From the NCBI GenBank assembly GCA_965368185.1, contig CBDULZ010000011.1:1-64000 (forward strand): a stretch of 64,000 bases of DNA, given 5' to 3'. Shown piece after piece: positions 36,737-44,645 of the stretch (position 1 is its first letter; every line of letters starts with the position of its first letter). The DNA comes from Kriegella sp965368185 (GTDB lineage: Bacteria > Bacteroidota > Bacteroidia > Flavobacteriales > Flavobacteriaceae). The position numbers and the translations under genes were made by a program. The notes beneath the pieces are model-generated. The model did not search any database, had not been told where the DNA came from, and was given only the letters and a program-made list of their open reading frames with translations.

Positions 36737-36997
36737 TCATGTTATGAATCCAATAAAGAAAAAACTTACCCGTGCGGTAGCCACTAGGTATAATGACTTC
36801 TGATGCCAAAGCAGATTCATGCTTCATGAACAATTATCTTAAATCGGCAACAGTGCCACTTTATTTAAAATCACAGATTAAAACACCAAACGGTCATCAT
36901 TTAATAGGTAGAAAAGCAAATAGTACTTAATCTTCTTACGAATATTTAGCGAAATTGGGTCGAATGGAGAATTCAATAAAGTATAGAACAAAAAAAT

Positions 36998-37026
36998 CCA
37001 GGTCCATATACAATATACAGACCTGG
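36998..37026 (-). terminator. Intrinsic terminator after susD2
   Basis: A 7-bp G+C-rich stem (36998-37004 with 37020-37026) with a 15-nt loop, followed on the minus strand by a run of T (36990-36997). It lies 30 bp after the susD2 stop and should separate the susCD2 transcript from susC1. Confidence 0.85.
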
Positions 37027-37056
37027 AAAAACTAAACTAAATGAAAACTTTTCTGG

Positions 37057-38790
37057 CTATTGCAACAACCACATTAAGGACCATTGATCATTGACTGCGG
37101 GTTGCAATCTACTGGTCGCCTCTGTCAAATTATCTTCGTTAAAGGGATCTGACAAGATTTGTCGTTTAGGAATATCTTGACCATTTGCACCTTCGATTAC
37201 ATTCTTTTCCAGTTCTGGTAAGCCTGTTCTTCTCCAGTCAAACCAAGCTTCAGCGGTCAACCATCCTGCAATCCACTTTTGATGCATTATAGGTTCCATT
37301 TTATTTGCTGCATTGGTGTAAATAGATTGGGCATTGGCAATATAAGTGGCCTTATCAAAAGTCTCTAATGAATTGCTGCCCTCATTATATACGGCAGCAC
37401 TGGCACCATCAACAATTTGCCAGCGATCAAAAGATAATTCAATTCCGCTCACATAATAATCCATAGGGCTGCCGCCAATCCACCCTCGTTCGCTGGCTTC
37501 CGCTAAAATAAACTGGGTTTCAGCACTACTCATAAACATAACTGCCGACAATTCATTCGCATTCTCGGAATATATATTCGTTAAATAAGAGATATGTGGA
37601 TTTGAGGAATCTCCTAAATATATATCGGGATCCAGCGCGGTAATACCAGAACGGATATCGGTAACGGTATTTCCCATGTTGTAATCATTGGGTGCGCTAA
37701 GGGCTACCCCAAGTCCAACGAACAACGAAGTATTCACATCATTAGTCAAATCTGCATCGGAATTTCTGCCAGCAATATCTACAGTAGTGTTTCGCCTTAC
37801 CCTACCGTCAACCAACTCAACTCCGTCAGTGTCACTAGGAAAAATTTGAACGTCTACCGGTCTTATCCATGTAGTTAATCTTGGATCTTTTAATGCAATA
37901 AGATCTTTAACAATAGTAGAGGACGGTTTTCTTCGATAGAATTCTGATCGAAAAGTATACGAAAGTGGCCCTCCGGGAAAACTGTTGTCGGAAGCGGAAC
38001 CTATCCATTGAACCTTAGCATTATCATCGGCATCAGTCATTATAGGATTTTCAGTAGGATTTCCAGCTATAGAAGCTATCTCGGCTGAAGGATCCAAACC
38101 TGACACCGTTTTTTCGGATAAACGCATACAAAATCTCAAACGCAATGAATTGGCAAATTTTCGCCACTTGAAGGCATCACCATGAAAAACCACATCTGAA
38201 TTAGCAACAGCACCTATGGTACCAACACCTTTTAGCATATCGTTTGCTGTTGAAAGGTCAGATAATATGCCCAAGAAAATATCTTCTTGCGCATCGTATT
38301 TAGGTACAAAAGCTTCACCCCTTTCCTCGCCTTTTATGGCTTCCGAGTATGGAATATCACCAAATGTCGAAGTCAAAAAACCATACGTATACGACTTCAT
38401 AATAAGGGAAACAGCCTGGTAAAACTTTTTTTCATCACCTTCCTTCTCCTCTTCCGCGCGGTCAAAAATATATTGGCTATTGGTTAAGATTGGAAAAAAA
38501 CTATTAAAATTTTTAGTGTCCCATACAAAATAGAAACTATAGAAATCAACATTATCGCGCTGAAGGTACTGGCTGCCCGCACTAACCTCTCTCGCCTTGT
38601 AATTGGTTTCAACATCATTTTTAGCCGTAGAGGTTAGAATGTTGGTAAGAACGAAGCTAATGTCTATCTTATCCTCCGGAAGGGTATTTGAACTAACATT
38701 GGTCTCATCAAGTGATTTACTACAAGAGAACACGACAAGCATACTCATTGATAGAACAGACCATCTTAAGGTTTTATATATCTTTTTCAT
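37057..38790 (-). CDS. SusD/RagB-family glycan-binding lipoprotein 2
   Basis: A 577-residue surface lipoprotein (signal ending LVVFSCSK). It shares the SusD-like 2 layout with SusD1: STFGDIPYSEAIKGEERG, FKWRKFANSLRLRFCMRLSEK, SAETQFILAEASERGW and the C-terminal HQKWIAGWLTAEAWFDWRRTG. Outside these anchors it is quite different from SusD1, which fits recognition of a different part of the glycan. It follows susC2 by 11 bp and is closed by a terminator. The ligand is unknown. Confidence 0.95.
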   Translation of the reverse strand: MKKIYKTLRWSVLSMSMLVVFSCSKSLDETNVSSNTLPEDKIDISFVLTNILTSTAKNDVETNYKAREVSAGSQYLQRDNVDFYSFYFVWDTKNFNSFFPILTNSQYIFDRAEEEKEGDEKKFYQAVSLIMKSYTYGFLTSTFGDIPYSEAIKGEERGEAFVPKYDAQEDIFLGILSDLSTANDMLKGVGTIGAVANSDVVFHGDAFKWRKFANSLRLRFCMRLSEKTVSGLDPSAEIASIAGNPTENPIMTDADDNAKVQWIGSASDNSFPGGPLSYTFRSEFYRRKPSSTIVKDLIALKDPRLTTWIRPVDVQIFPSDTDGVELVDGRVRRNTTVDIAGRNSDADLTNDVNTSLFVGLGVALSAPNDYNMGNTVTDIRSGITALDPDIYLGDSSNPHISYLTNIYSENANELSAVMFMSSAETQFILAEASERGWIGGSPMDYYVSGIELSFDRWQIVDGASAAVYNEGSNSLETFDKATYIANAQSIYTNAANKMEPIMHQKWIAGWLTAEAWFDWRRTGLPELEKNVIEGANGQDIPKRQILSDPFNEDNLTEATSRLQPAVNDQWSLMWLLQ

Positions 38791-38801
38791 TTTTTATCTA
38801 T

Positions 38802-41800
38802 TTAAAATGTCAAATTAATTGTAAATCCAACGGGAGCAACCCATGGGAGGGCATTCCATTTTTCTTTTCCTATATCGTAAGAACCGTTATTTTGATAATA
38901 GGCAAGTTCAGGGTCTATACCAATATCAGCTGCATTCCACAACATAATATTCTTTGTGAAAACGGAGAGTGATACCCTTTGTGCCGAAATTTTTGAGGCA
39001 AACTTCTGGGGCATGTCATAGGTGAGGGTAACATTCCTTAGCTTAACAAAAGAGAGGTCATACATAAAGGAAGACCCTACATCCCATAATCCACCACCCG
39101 GTTCTACGACTTTATAAGCGTCGAACAACACGGTTCCAGGACCACCAAAGTTCTCGGTATAGGTACCATCGCCGTTGTCTACTACCCCAGGCCAGAAAGA
39201 ACCATTGTTAAACCCATTGTACTCAAAACCACCAGTTTGTGCATCTCTACCCCCAATCCAAACATTATCGGCTTGATAAATTTCAGGGTTGGACTTAATT
39301 TCATTCGCAAGTGCGGTTCTATCGCCGTTAAAAGAATTGGAACCCAAAACCCCGCTAAAGGTTCCGGCATCACCTTGCCATTTATCGACCCAACCAGATC
39401 GTGCTGTCCGCTTCATGGTTTCGGAATAGAAATTACCACCTTGTCGCCAATCAACATTGGCTGACAATGTAAAATTCTTGTACTTTACGGAAGTGTTCAA
39501 TCCCATGGTAAAGTCATTCGTGCTCTTGCCCACCTTGGGTTTAAGTGCGTTGTCTTTTTGAAATGTTAAGCCCCCATTATTATCGAGTATGGGCCAGCCC
39601 TCGTATTCGCCCGATTCGACTCTCAGCACACTTGTTGAATAAAGATCGCCAATAATACCGCCAACAAAGGTCTGTTGTGTTAAGCTTCCTGCGTTACCTA
39701 CACCAATTCTATCAATGCCTTCTACTAATTCTACTAATCTACTATCCTGTTTGGTAAAATTAACACCCAAATTCCATTCTAAATTTTCAGTTCGTACAGG
39801 TACAGTATTCAAAGCCAATTCTATTCCAGTGTTTTGAACATTGCCCGCATTAATTGTTGCACTGCTGAAACCAGACATTGGTGATGTTGTTACCCCAATA
39901 ATTTGGTTCCTATTTTGCGTTCTGTACCAAGTTCCTTCAAATCCAATCCGATTATTAAAGAAACCTAAGTCGGCCCCAACTTCATAAGAAGTCGCTATTT
40001 CTGGCTTAAGTGCGGTATTTGGCAAACTCGAAGGCACAGAGTATTGAATATCATTGCCCCAAAAAGTTTGATTCAATACTGGATTTATTGTATAAGGATC
40101 GGTATCCTTTCCAACTTCTGCCCAACCCGTTCGAAATTTGACCAAGGATACCCAACTTGGCATCTGCGCCATTTCTGAAACTAACATACTTAATGAGGCC
40201 GAAGGATAGAAATAAGATCTATTTTCTTTTGGTAACGTGCTCGACCAATCGTTTCGAGCGGTCAAATCCAAGTAAATCATTTCCTTGAAACTTAAGGACG
40301 CCAATCCGTACAGACTGTAAATTTCCTTTTCGAATACGCCTGAGTTATAACCCAACCCCGGCCTGGCTACATTGGATAAGGTGTATAAACCCGGTAATGT
40401 AAGAACATCACCCCCCCCATAAAGGCTTGTATTTCTACTATTCAAATAGTTACCACCCACGGAAGGGTTAATTCTAAAGTCACCTACTTTTTTATCGTAG
40501 GAGATTAAGAAATCTACATTGGCCTCTCTTTCATCGAGCTTCGTTTGTTCGTATGCCCCAAATGGTTTTACAGCAGAACTACCAAATCCGTCATAAGACC
40601 AAGGATAGATTGACTCGATTTTTTCATTATTAGCACTATAAGACACCCGGCCCATGGCCGTTAGGCCAGGTAAAAGATCGATATCCAAGCGTATATTGCC
40701 AAAGCCACGGATCTGATCTAAGGTTCTGTCTCTTTCATAAGCAGAGAACCATGGATTATTAGGAAGAGCCCCAGCTCTTCTTTGTTGCGAACCTTCTACT
40801 TCCCAATAATCTTTAAGGTCATTGATATTCACATGTGGTGGGTTAGCGAAAATATCCATATATATATCATCACTTCCGTTGTTCGTTAATGGTAAATTAT
40901 CTGATGTAGGTTTAGAAATGGTAATATTGGTAGTGATTTTCACCTTGTCAGTTATCTTATAGCTAGTTGCTAACGAAAATCCAAGTCTTTTCAATTCCAT
41001 TCCTGGGGTAATTCCTTCACTTTTCATGTGGTTAATGGACAGATTAAAACTGCCACGGTCATAATTTCCACTTATACTGGCATCAGTTTGGGTCGATAGC
41101 CCTGTTTTAAAGAAATCTTGTAAACTGTTATCATACATTACTAAAGGTTGGGCTTGCCCATCGGTATTCCATTGCACCGCTTGAACACCTGCTCTTGCAC
41201 CGTACCAATACTGCCAAGATGATTCGTTAAACTGACCCTTTTGACCCGTAGTAAAGGTATTCTGTAATTCAAAATAATTATAAGGCACACTAAGCGTAGT
41301 ACTCTGTGTGAATGAGACTCCGATGCCTTTTTTTGCACCCTCACCAGAATTAGTAGTAATGAGAATTACCCCGTTACCAGCTCTTGAACCATACAGGGCA
41401 GCAGCACTCGCGCCTTTTAGTACCGAAATACTGGCTATATCCAAAGAGCTAATATCAGCCATCGCGTTTGTATTGCCAACAGGAGAACCATCAATAACGA
41501 GCAGCGGCTCGTTGTTGCTGGTCAGTGAGGTCTGACCTCTAATTATCACATTCATTTTAGCATTAATGTCACCGCCCATTTCGTTTATTTGTACGCCCGA
41601 CATTTTACCGGAAAGACCACTCAATACATTTGTATTGGGCTGCTGATTTAATGCCTCGGCTTCTACCACGGCTACCGAATAGCCCAAAGCCTTTTTTTCC
41701 CGTTTCATTCCAAGAGCGGTAACCACAACCTCGTCCATTTGCTGAGCGGAGAGATCCATAGCTACAGTCAAAGATGTATTATTGCCAACAACGATTTCTT

Positions 41801-42044
41801 TTGTCTCCATGCCTATATATGAAAAAATAAGGATAGATTCACTGTTCGGTACCTCTATAGCAAAATTTCCATCAAAGTCGGACACCACACCCTTAGAGGT
41901 ACCTTTAATAACAATGTTCGCCCCAGGGAGTGGTTCTTGTAAATCATCTAGTACAACCCCTGTGACGCTTACTTGGGCCACTGCGCTGCAAGCGCACATC
42001 GCCATTAAAACAAGCATTGATAATTGTAAATATTTTTTTTTCAT
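38802..42044 (-). CDS. SusC/RagA-family TonB-dependent transporter 2
   Basis: A 1080-residue outer-membrane transporter with a Sec signal (about residues 1-23) and a carboxypeptidase-D-like domain (VTGVVLDDLQEPLPGANIV). The MDEVVVTALGMKREKKALGY box, a plug with GASAAALYGSRAGNGVILIT, and a barrel ending APVGFTINLTF follow. It is a paralogue of SusC1 with closest similarity in the N-terminal and plug parts. With SusD2 it forms the outer-membrane uptake unit nearest to the divergent SSS/GH2 operon. Promoter block and upstream motif match those of susC1, so both pairs are likely to be induced together. Confidence 0.96.
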   Translation of the reverse strand: MKKKYLQLSMLVLMAMCACSAVAQVSVTGVVLDDLQEPLPGANIVIKGTSKGVVSDFDGNFAIEVPNSESILIFSYIGMETKEIVVGNNTSLTVAMDLSAQQMDEVVVTALGMKREKKALGYSVAVVEAEALNQQPNTNVLSGLSGKMSGVQINEMGGDINAKMNVIIRGQTSLTSNNEPLLVIDGSPVGNTNAMADISSLDIASISVLKGASAAALYGSRAGNGVILITTNSGEGAKKGIGVSFTQSTTLSVPYNYFELQNTFTTGQKGQFNESSWQYWYGARAGVQAVQWNTDGQAQPLVMYDNSLQDFFKTGLSTQTDASISGNYDRGSFNLSINHMKSEGITPGMELKRLGFSLATSYKITDKVKITTNITISKPTSDNLPLTNNGSDDIYMDIFANPPHVNINDLKDYWEVEGSQQRRAGALPNNPWFSAYERDRTLDQIRGFGNIRLDIDLLPGLTAMGRVSYSANNEKIESIYPWSYDGFGSSAVKPFGAYEQTKLDEREANVDFLISYDKKVGDFRINPSVGGNYLNSRNTSLYGGGDVLTLPGLYTLSNVARPGLGYNSGVFEKEIYSLYGLASLSFKEMIYLDLTARNDWSSTLPKENRSYFYPSASLSMLVSEMAQMPSWVSLVKFRTGWAEVGKDTDPYTINPVLNQTFWGNDIQYSVPSSLPNTALKPEIATSYEVGADLGFFNNRIGFEGTWYRTQNRNQIIGVTTSPMSGFSSATINAGNVQNTGIELALNTVPVRTENLEWNLGVNFTKQDSRLVELVEGIDRIGVGNAGSLTQQTFVGGIIGDLYSTSVLRVESGEYEGWPILDNNGGLTFQKDNALKPKVGKSTNDFTMGLNTSVKYKNFTLSANVDWRQGGNFYSETMKRTARSGWVDKWQGDAGTFSGVLGSNSFNGDRTALANEIKSNPEIYQADNVWIGGRDAQTGGFEYNGFNNGSFWPGVVDNGDGTYTENFGGPGTVLFDAYKVVEPGGGLWDVGSSFMYDLSFVKLRNVTLTYDMPQKFASKISAQRVSLSVFTKNIMLWNAADIGIDPELAYYQNNGSYDIGKEKWNALPWVAPVGFTINLTF

Positions 42045-42095
42045 ATCACTGAAATAAATTATTAAAAGTTAGTAGAATTTAACATTTTCATCCTA

Positions 42096-42127
42096 CAAAC
42101 ATATTCTAAAACTTTTCTTAAAATGCA
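42096..42127 (-). promoter_or_regulatory. susC2 promoter block shared with susC1
   Basis: Reads on the minus strand to TATGTTTG (TAnnTTTG), 52 bp from the susC2 ATG. It aligns gap-free over 32 bp with 36618-36649. No standard TTG -33 element is present in either; the TTTTAA near the far end is the conserved piece at about that distance. Confidence 0.65.
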
Positions 42128-42186
42128 TGATATTTTGTTAGATATTTATGATTTCTTATCTTTTTTCAGAGTAAAATTGACGATAA

Positions 42187-42214
42187 TTTAATGAAGGGTT
42201 AATATTGTATTAGT
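42187..42214 (-). promoter_or_regulatory. Upstream regulatory motif of susC2
   Basis: Matches 36709-36736 at nearly every position of 28 and keeps the same 91-bp distance to the promoter block. The centre is AATATT flanked by TTA/TAA, giving weak dyad symmetry. The binding protein is unknown. Confidence 0.55.
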
Positions 42215-42621
42215 ATTGGTAATATACTTGAATGTTTTAAGAACTATTAAAAAGCCAAATTAGAGCAGTTTTTTCACTTCGTTTCAGTTGAATAATCGAG
42301 AATTAAAGTCTCTTTTTTAACAGAAAAAATTGCGAATAAAAGTGTTAATAATTAGTTCCCTAAAATCGGAAGATTTCATAACCGCATATTACCTCATTGT
42401 ATGAATGGAACTGAAAAATTTCTTTCAGGTCATCTATAGTAGTCCTTATTTCACATTAACAGTTGAATCCATCCAAAACTATATATATTTTAACTCATTT
42501 ACCTAGATATTGACTAAAAAAGCTATTCATTAGTTAATATTCCATGCAAATAAAATAAGATTTAACATATTACTTATTTCTAATTCAAGTTATTTTGTAA
42601 CATGTTAAATACAAATAAATT

Positions 42622-44130
42622 ATGCTAGCAGGAATCGATTATTTTATTGTTATAGCCTATATCGTCGGAATGCTCTTATTGGGCCTCTACTTTAAAAAAT
42701 TCGTCAATAGCTCTGAAGATTACTTTCTAGGTGGCAGAAGTTTACCTTTTTGGGCCATAGGCATGTCAATAGTAGTTTCTGATATCGGCGCATTAGACTT
42801 TGTTGGGGTATCTGGCCAGGCCTATAGATATGGTGTTTCGGTAGGTAATTTTGATTGGGTGGGATCGGTGCCCGCAATGCTCTTGGCCGCCTTTATATTT
42901 ATACCCTACTTCTGGCGTGGCGGTATGTATACAATACCTGAATATTTAGGTAGACGTTATAATAAATCGGTTCGTACTATTGCATCAGCTACTTGGATTT
43001 TATTTTTCGCGCTAGATTTGGGCGTGTTGTTTTGGGCAAGCGCTGTTCTCCTTAATGTATTGATGGGATGGCCCATTTGGATTTCTATTATGTCTACTGC
43101 AGGTGTGGTAGGCTTATATACGTATTTTGGGGGAATTACAGCGGTAATCATGACAGATGTAGTGCAAATGGTTATCATGTTTATTGGTGGTTTTGCATTA
43201 GTATATCTTAGCCTTGACGCCGTTGGTGGATGGGAAAATATGGTGGAAAAAATTGGTACAATGGGTCCTGAATATCGAAGTCATTTTGATATAATTCAAC
43301 CTGTAGACACTAAATCGCCTTTCCCGTGGACCGGTATTCTATTCGGACTTACTTTTGTTATGTCAAATGCGTACATGATTGGAAATCAATCAATTGTACA
43401 GCGTTGTTTAACGGCCAAAAATGAATGGCACGCTAAAGCAAGTATGGTTTTTGGATCGGCGTTGAAGATGTTTATTCCTATACTTGTATTGTTTCCAGGT
43501 TTGATGGCGGTTGTAGTTCACCCTGAATTGGCTGACGGCGATCAGGCTTTACCCATGATGATAAAAAGTATATTACCACCAGGTTTGGTCGGTTTAATGT
43601 TCGCTGCATTTTTTGCGGGATTGATGTCGAGCGTAGATTCGCTCCTAAATTCTACAGCCACTTTGTTTACCAAAGATATCTATGAGCCTTTTATCAAAAA
43701 AGATGCAGATGACAGGCATTACCTTAGAGTAGGTCAAATAACAACTTTAGTTTTGTTGGTTTTAGGGGTTGCGACAGCACCAATTAGTAGTGATTTTCCA
43801 GGTATTTATGTGGCGATACAAAGCTTCATGTCATATTTTCAAGGGCCCTTGTTCGCTATTCTCCTATTGGGTATTTTTTGGAAACGTACGACGCAATGGG
43901 GAGGTCTTTCGGCCTTGGTGATCGGTATTGGCTTTGCAATATTTCTCAATGTTTTCAAAGCGAATTTCTTTACTATAGAAGATCCTTTCCTCTACATTTC
44001 TTGGTGGTCTTTCCTTTTGGCATTTATTATAAATATAGTAGTCAGTCTTTTGACCAAAAAACACTCGGAAGAATCGTTAAAGGGACTCGTGTTCAGTTCT
44101 AAAATTTTAACCCAAAACAAAACCTTATAA
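42622..44130 (+). CDS. Sodium:solute symporter (SSS/SLC5 family)
   Basis: A 502-residue inner-membrane Na+-coupled symporter with about 13 hydrophobic segments. The N terminus (IDYFIVIAYIVGMLLLGLYF) is followed by EDYFLGGRSLPFWAIGMSI, the family signature region. Later landmarks are GMYTIPEYLGRRY, YTYFGGITAVIMTDVVQM, NQSIVQRCLTAKNEWHAK and AAFFAGLMSSVDSLLNSTATL. Members of this type in Bacteroidota loci import sugars, sialic acid or inositols. It is the first of seven plus-strand genes and lies opposite susC2, so it probably carries the periplasmic product into the cytoplasm for the GH2 enzyme and the amino-sugar genes. Confidence 0.93.
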   Translation: MLAGIDYFIVIAYIVGMLLLGLYFKKFVNSSEDYFLGGRSLPFWAIGMSIVVSDIGALDFVGVSGQAYRYGVSVGNFDWVGSVPAMLLAAFIFIPYFWRGGMYTIPEYLGRRYNKSVRTIASATWILFFALDLGVLFWASAVLLNVLMGWPIWISIMSTAGVVGLYTYFGGITAVIMTDVVQMVIMFIGGFALVYLSLDAVGGWENMVEKIGTMGPEYRSHFDIIQPVDTKSPFPWTGILFGLTFVMSNAYMIGNQSIVQRCLTAKNEWHAKASMVFGSALKMFIPILVLFPGLMAVVVHPELADGDQALPMMIKSILPPGLVGLMFAAFFAGLMSSVDSLLNSTATLFTKDIYEPFIKKDADDRHYLRVGQITTLVLLVLGVATAPISSDFPGIYVAIQSFMSYFQGPLFAILLLGIFWKRTTQWGGLSALVIGIGFAIFLNVFKANFFTIEDPFLYISWWSFLLAFIINIVVSLLTKKHSEESLKGLVFSSKILTQNKTL

Positions 44131-44131
44131 T

Positions 44132-44347
44132 ATGCTGAATTTTGATTGGCTTTCCGGAGTTTCGGCCGAAACGGCAAAAATGATATTTTTTGGTCTCTAT
44201 TTTTTCATTGGTGCATTGGTACTTATGCTACCTAATGAATATGTATATGAAGGTATTAAAAAAGAAGACCGCCATTGGTGGAACAATTTAAAAATTTGGT
44301 CAGTTGCCGTACTGGGTATTTTGGCAACTATTTATTATCAATTTTAA
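44132..44347 (+). CDS. Small membrane protein after the symporter
   Basis: A 71-residue protein with two hydrophobic segments (about 15-35 and 52-68) separated by a charged loop with KKEDRHWWNN. Its ATG starts one base after the symporter stop codon, a near-overlap that suggests coupled translation. Small subunits are known for some SSS transporters, but I do not recognise this one as a known family. An accessory or stabilising role for the symporter is inferred from position and size. Confidence 0.72.
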   Translation: MLNFDWLSGVSAETAKMIFFGLYFFIGALVLMLPNEYVYEGIKKEDRHWWNNLKIWSVAVLGILATIYYQF

Positions 44348-44400
44348 GATGAAGGGAATTATTCTCAAATTGAACTTAGTGAAGTAAAAGCATAAATATT

Positions 44401-44634
44401 ATGGACGAATTAGAGCGGCTTTCAAAAGTTAAATCGGCACAAATAAATCAAGCGTTAGGAGTATTTATATTCATTTTTGGCATCATAATCACTTTTGCGA
44501 TGGTTTTCACCGAGACTTTTGTTCAGCAAATGACTGATTTAGTCGCCGGTTTGACTTTGGTTACTATTGGCGGTGGAATGGCATGGAAGTCAAAAAGAAC
44601 AATACGTAAATTCAAAAAGACAAACAATAAATAA
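44401..44634 (+). CDS. Small two-helix membrane protein
   Basis: A 77-residue protein with hydrophobic segments at about residues 19-37 and 47-62 and a basic tail (KSKRTIRKFKKTNNK). It lies 53 bp after the previous small protein and 11 bp before the GH2 start, inside the same operon. Family not recognised. The short cytoplasmic N terminus and positively charged C terminus suggest both ends inside. It could be an accessory of the symporter or of a membrane-associated GH2 step; this is inference. Confidence 0.68.
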   Translation: MDELERLSKVKSAQINQALGVFIFIFGIIITFAMVFTETFVQQMTDLVAGLTLVTIGGGMAWKSKRTIRKFKKTNNK

Positions 44635-44645
44635 GTTGTGTGTAA

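Larger units (their letters stand above)
36573..37056. other. Intergenic region between susC1 and susD2
   Basis: About 485 bp, A+T-rich, with no credible ORF. It contains the susC1 promoter block (36618-36649), an upstream motif shared with susC2 (36709-36736) and a terminator for susCD2 (36998-37026). The stretch in between, about 36740-36990, shows nothing recognisable. Confidence 0.6.
42045..42621. other. Divergent intergenic region between susC2 and the SSS symporter operon
   Basis: About 577 bp, very A+T-rich, without a credible ORF. It holds the susC2 promoter block (42096-42127), the shared upstream motif (42187-42214) and another GTTAATATT core at 42533-42541, 81 bp before the symporter ATG. 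Between about 42215 and 42530 nothing recognisable was seen. A shared regulator for both directions is plausible. Confidence 0.6.

Noticed and set aside
42215..42530. Possible small RNA or riboswitch in the susC2/SSS intergenic region
   Set aside because: No stable hairpin series or known riboswitch core was found; the region is simply A+T-rich.
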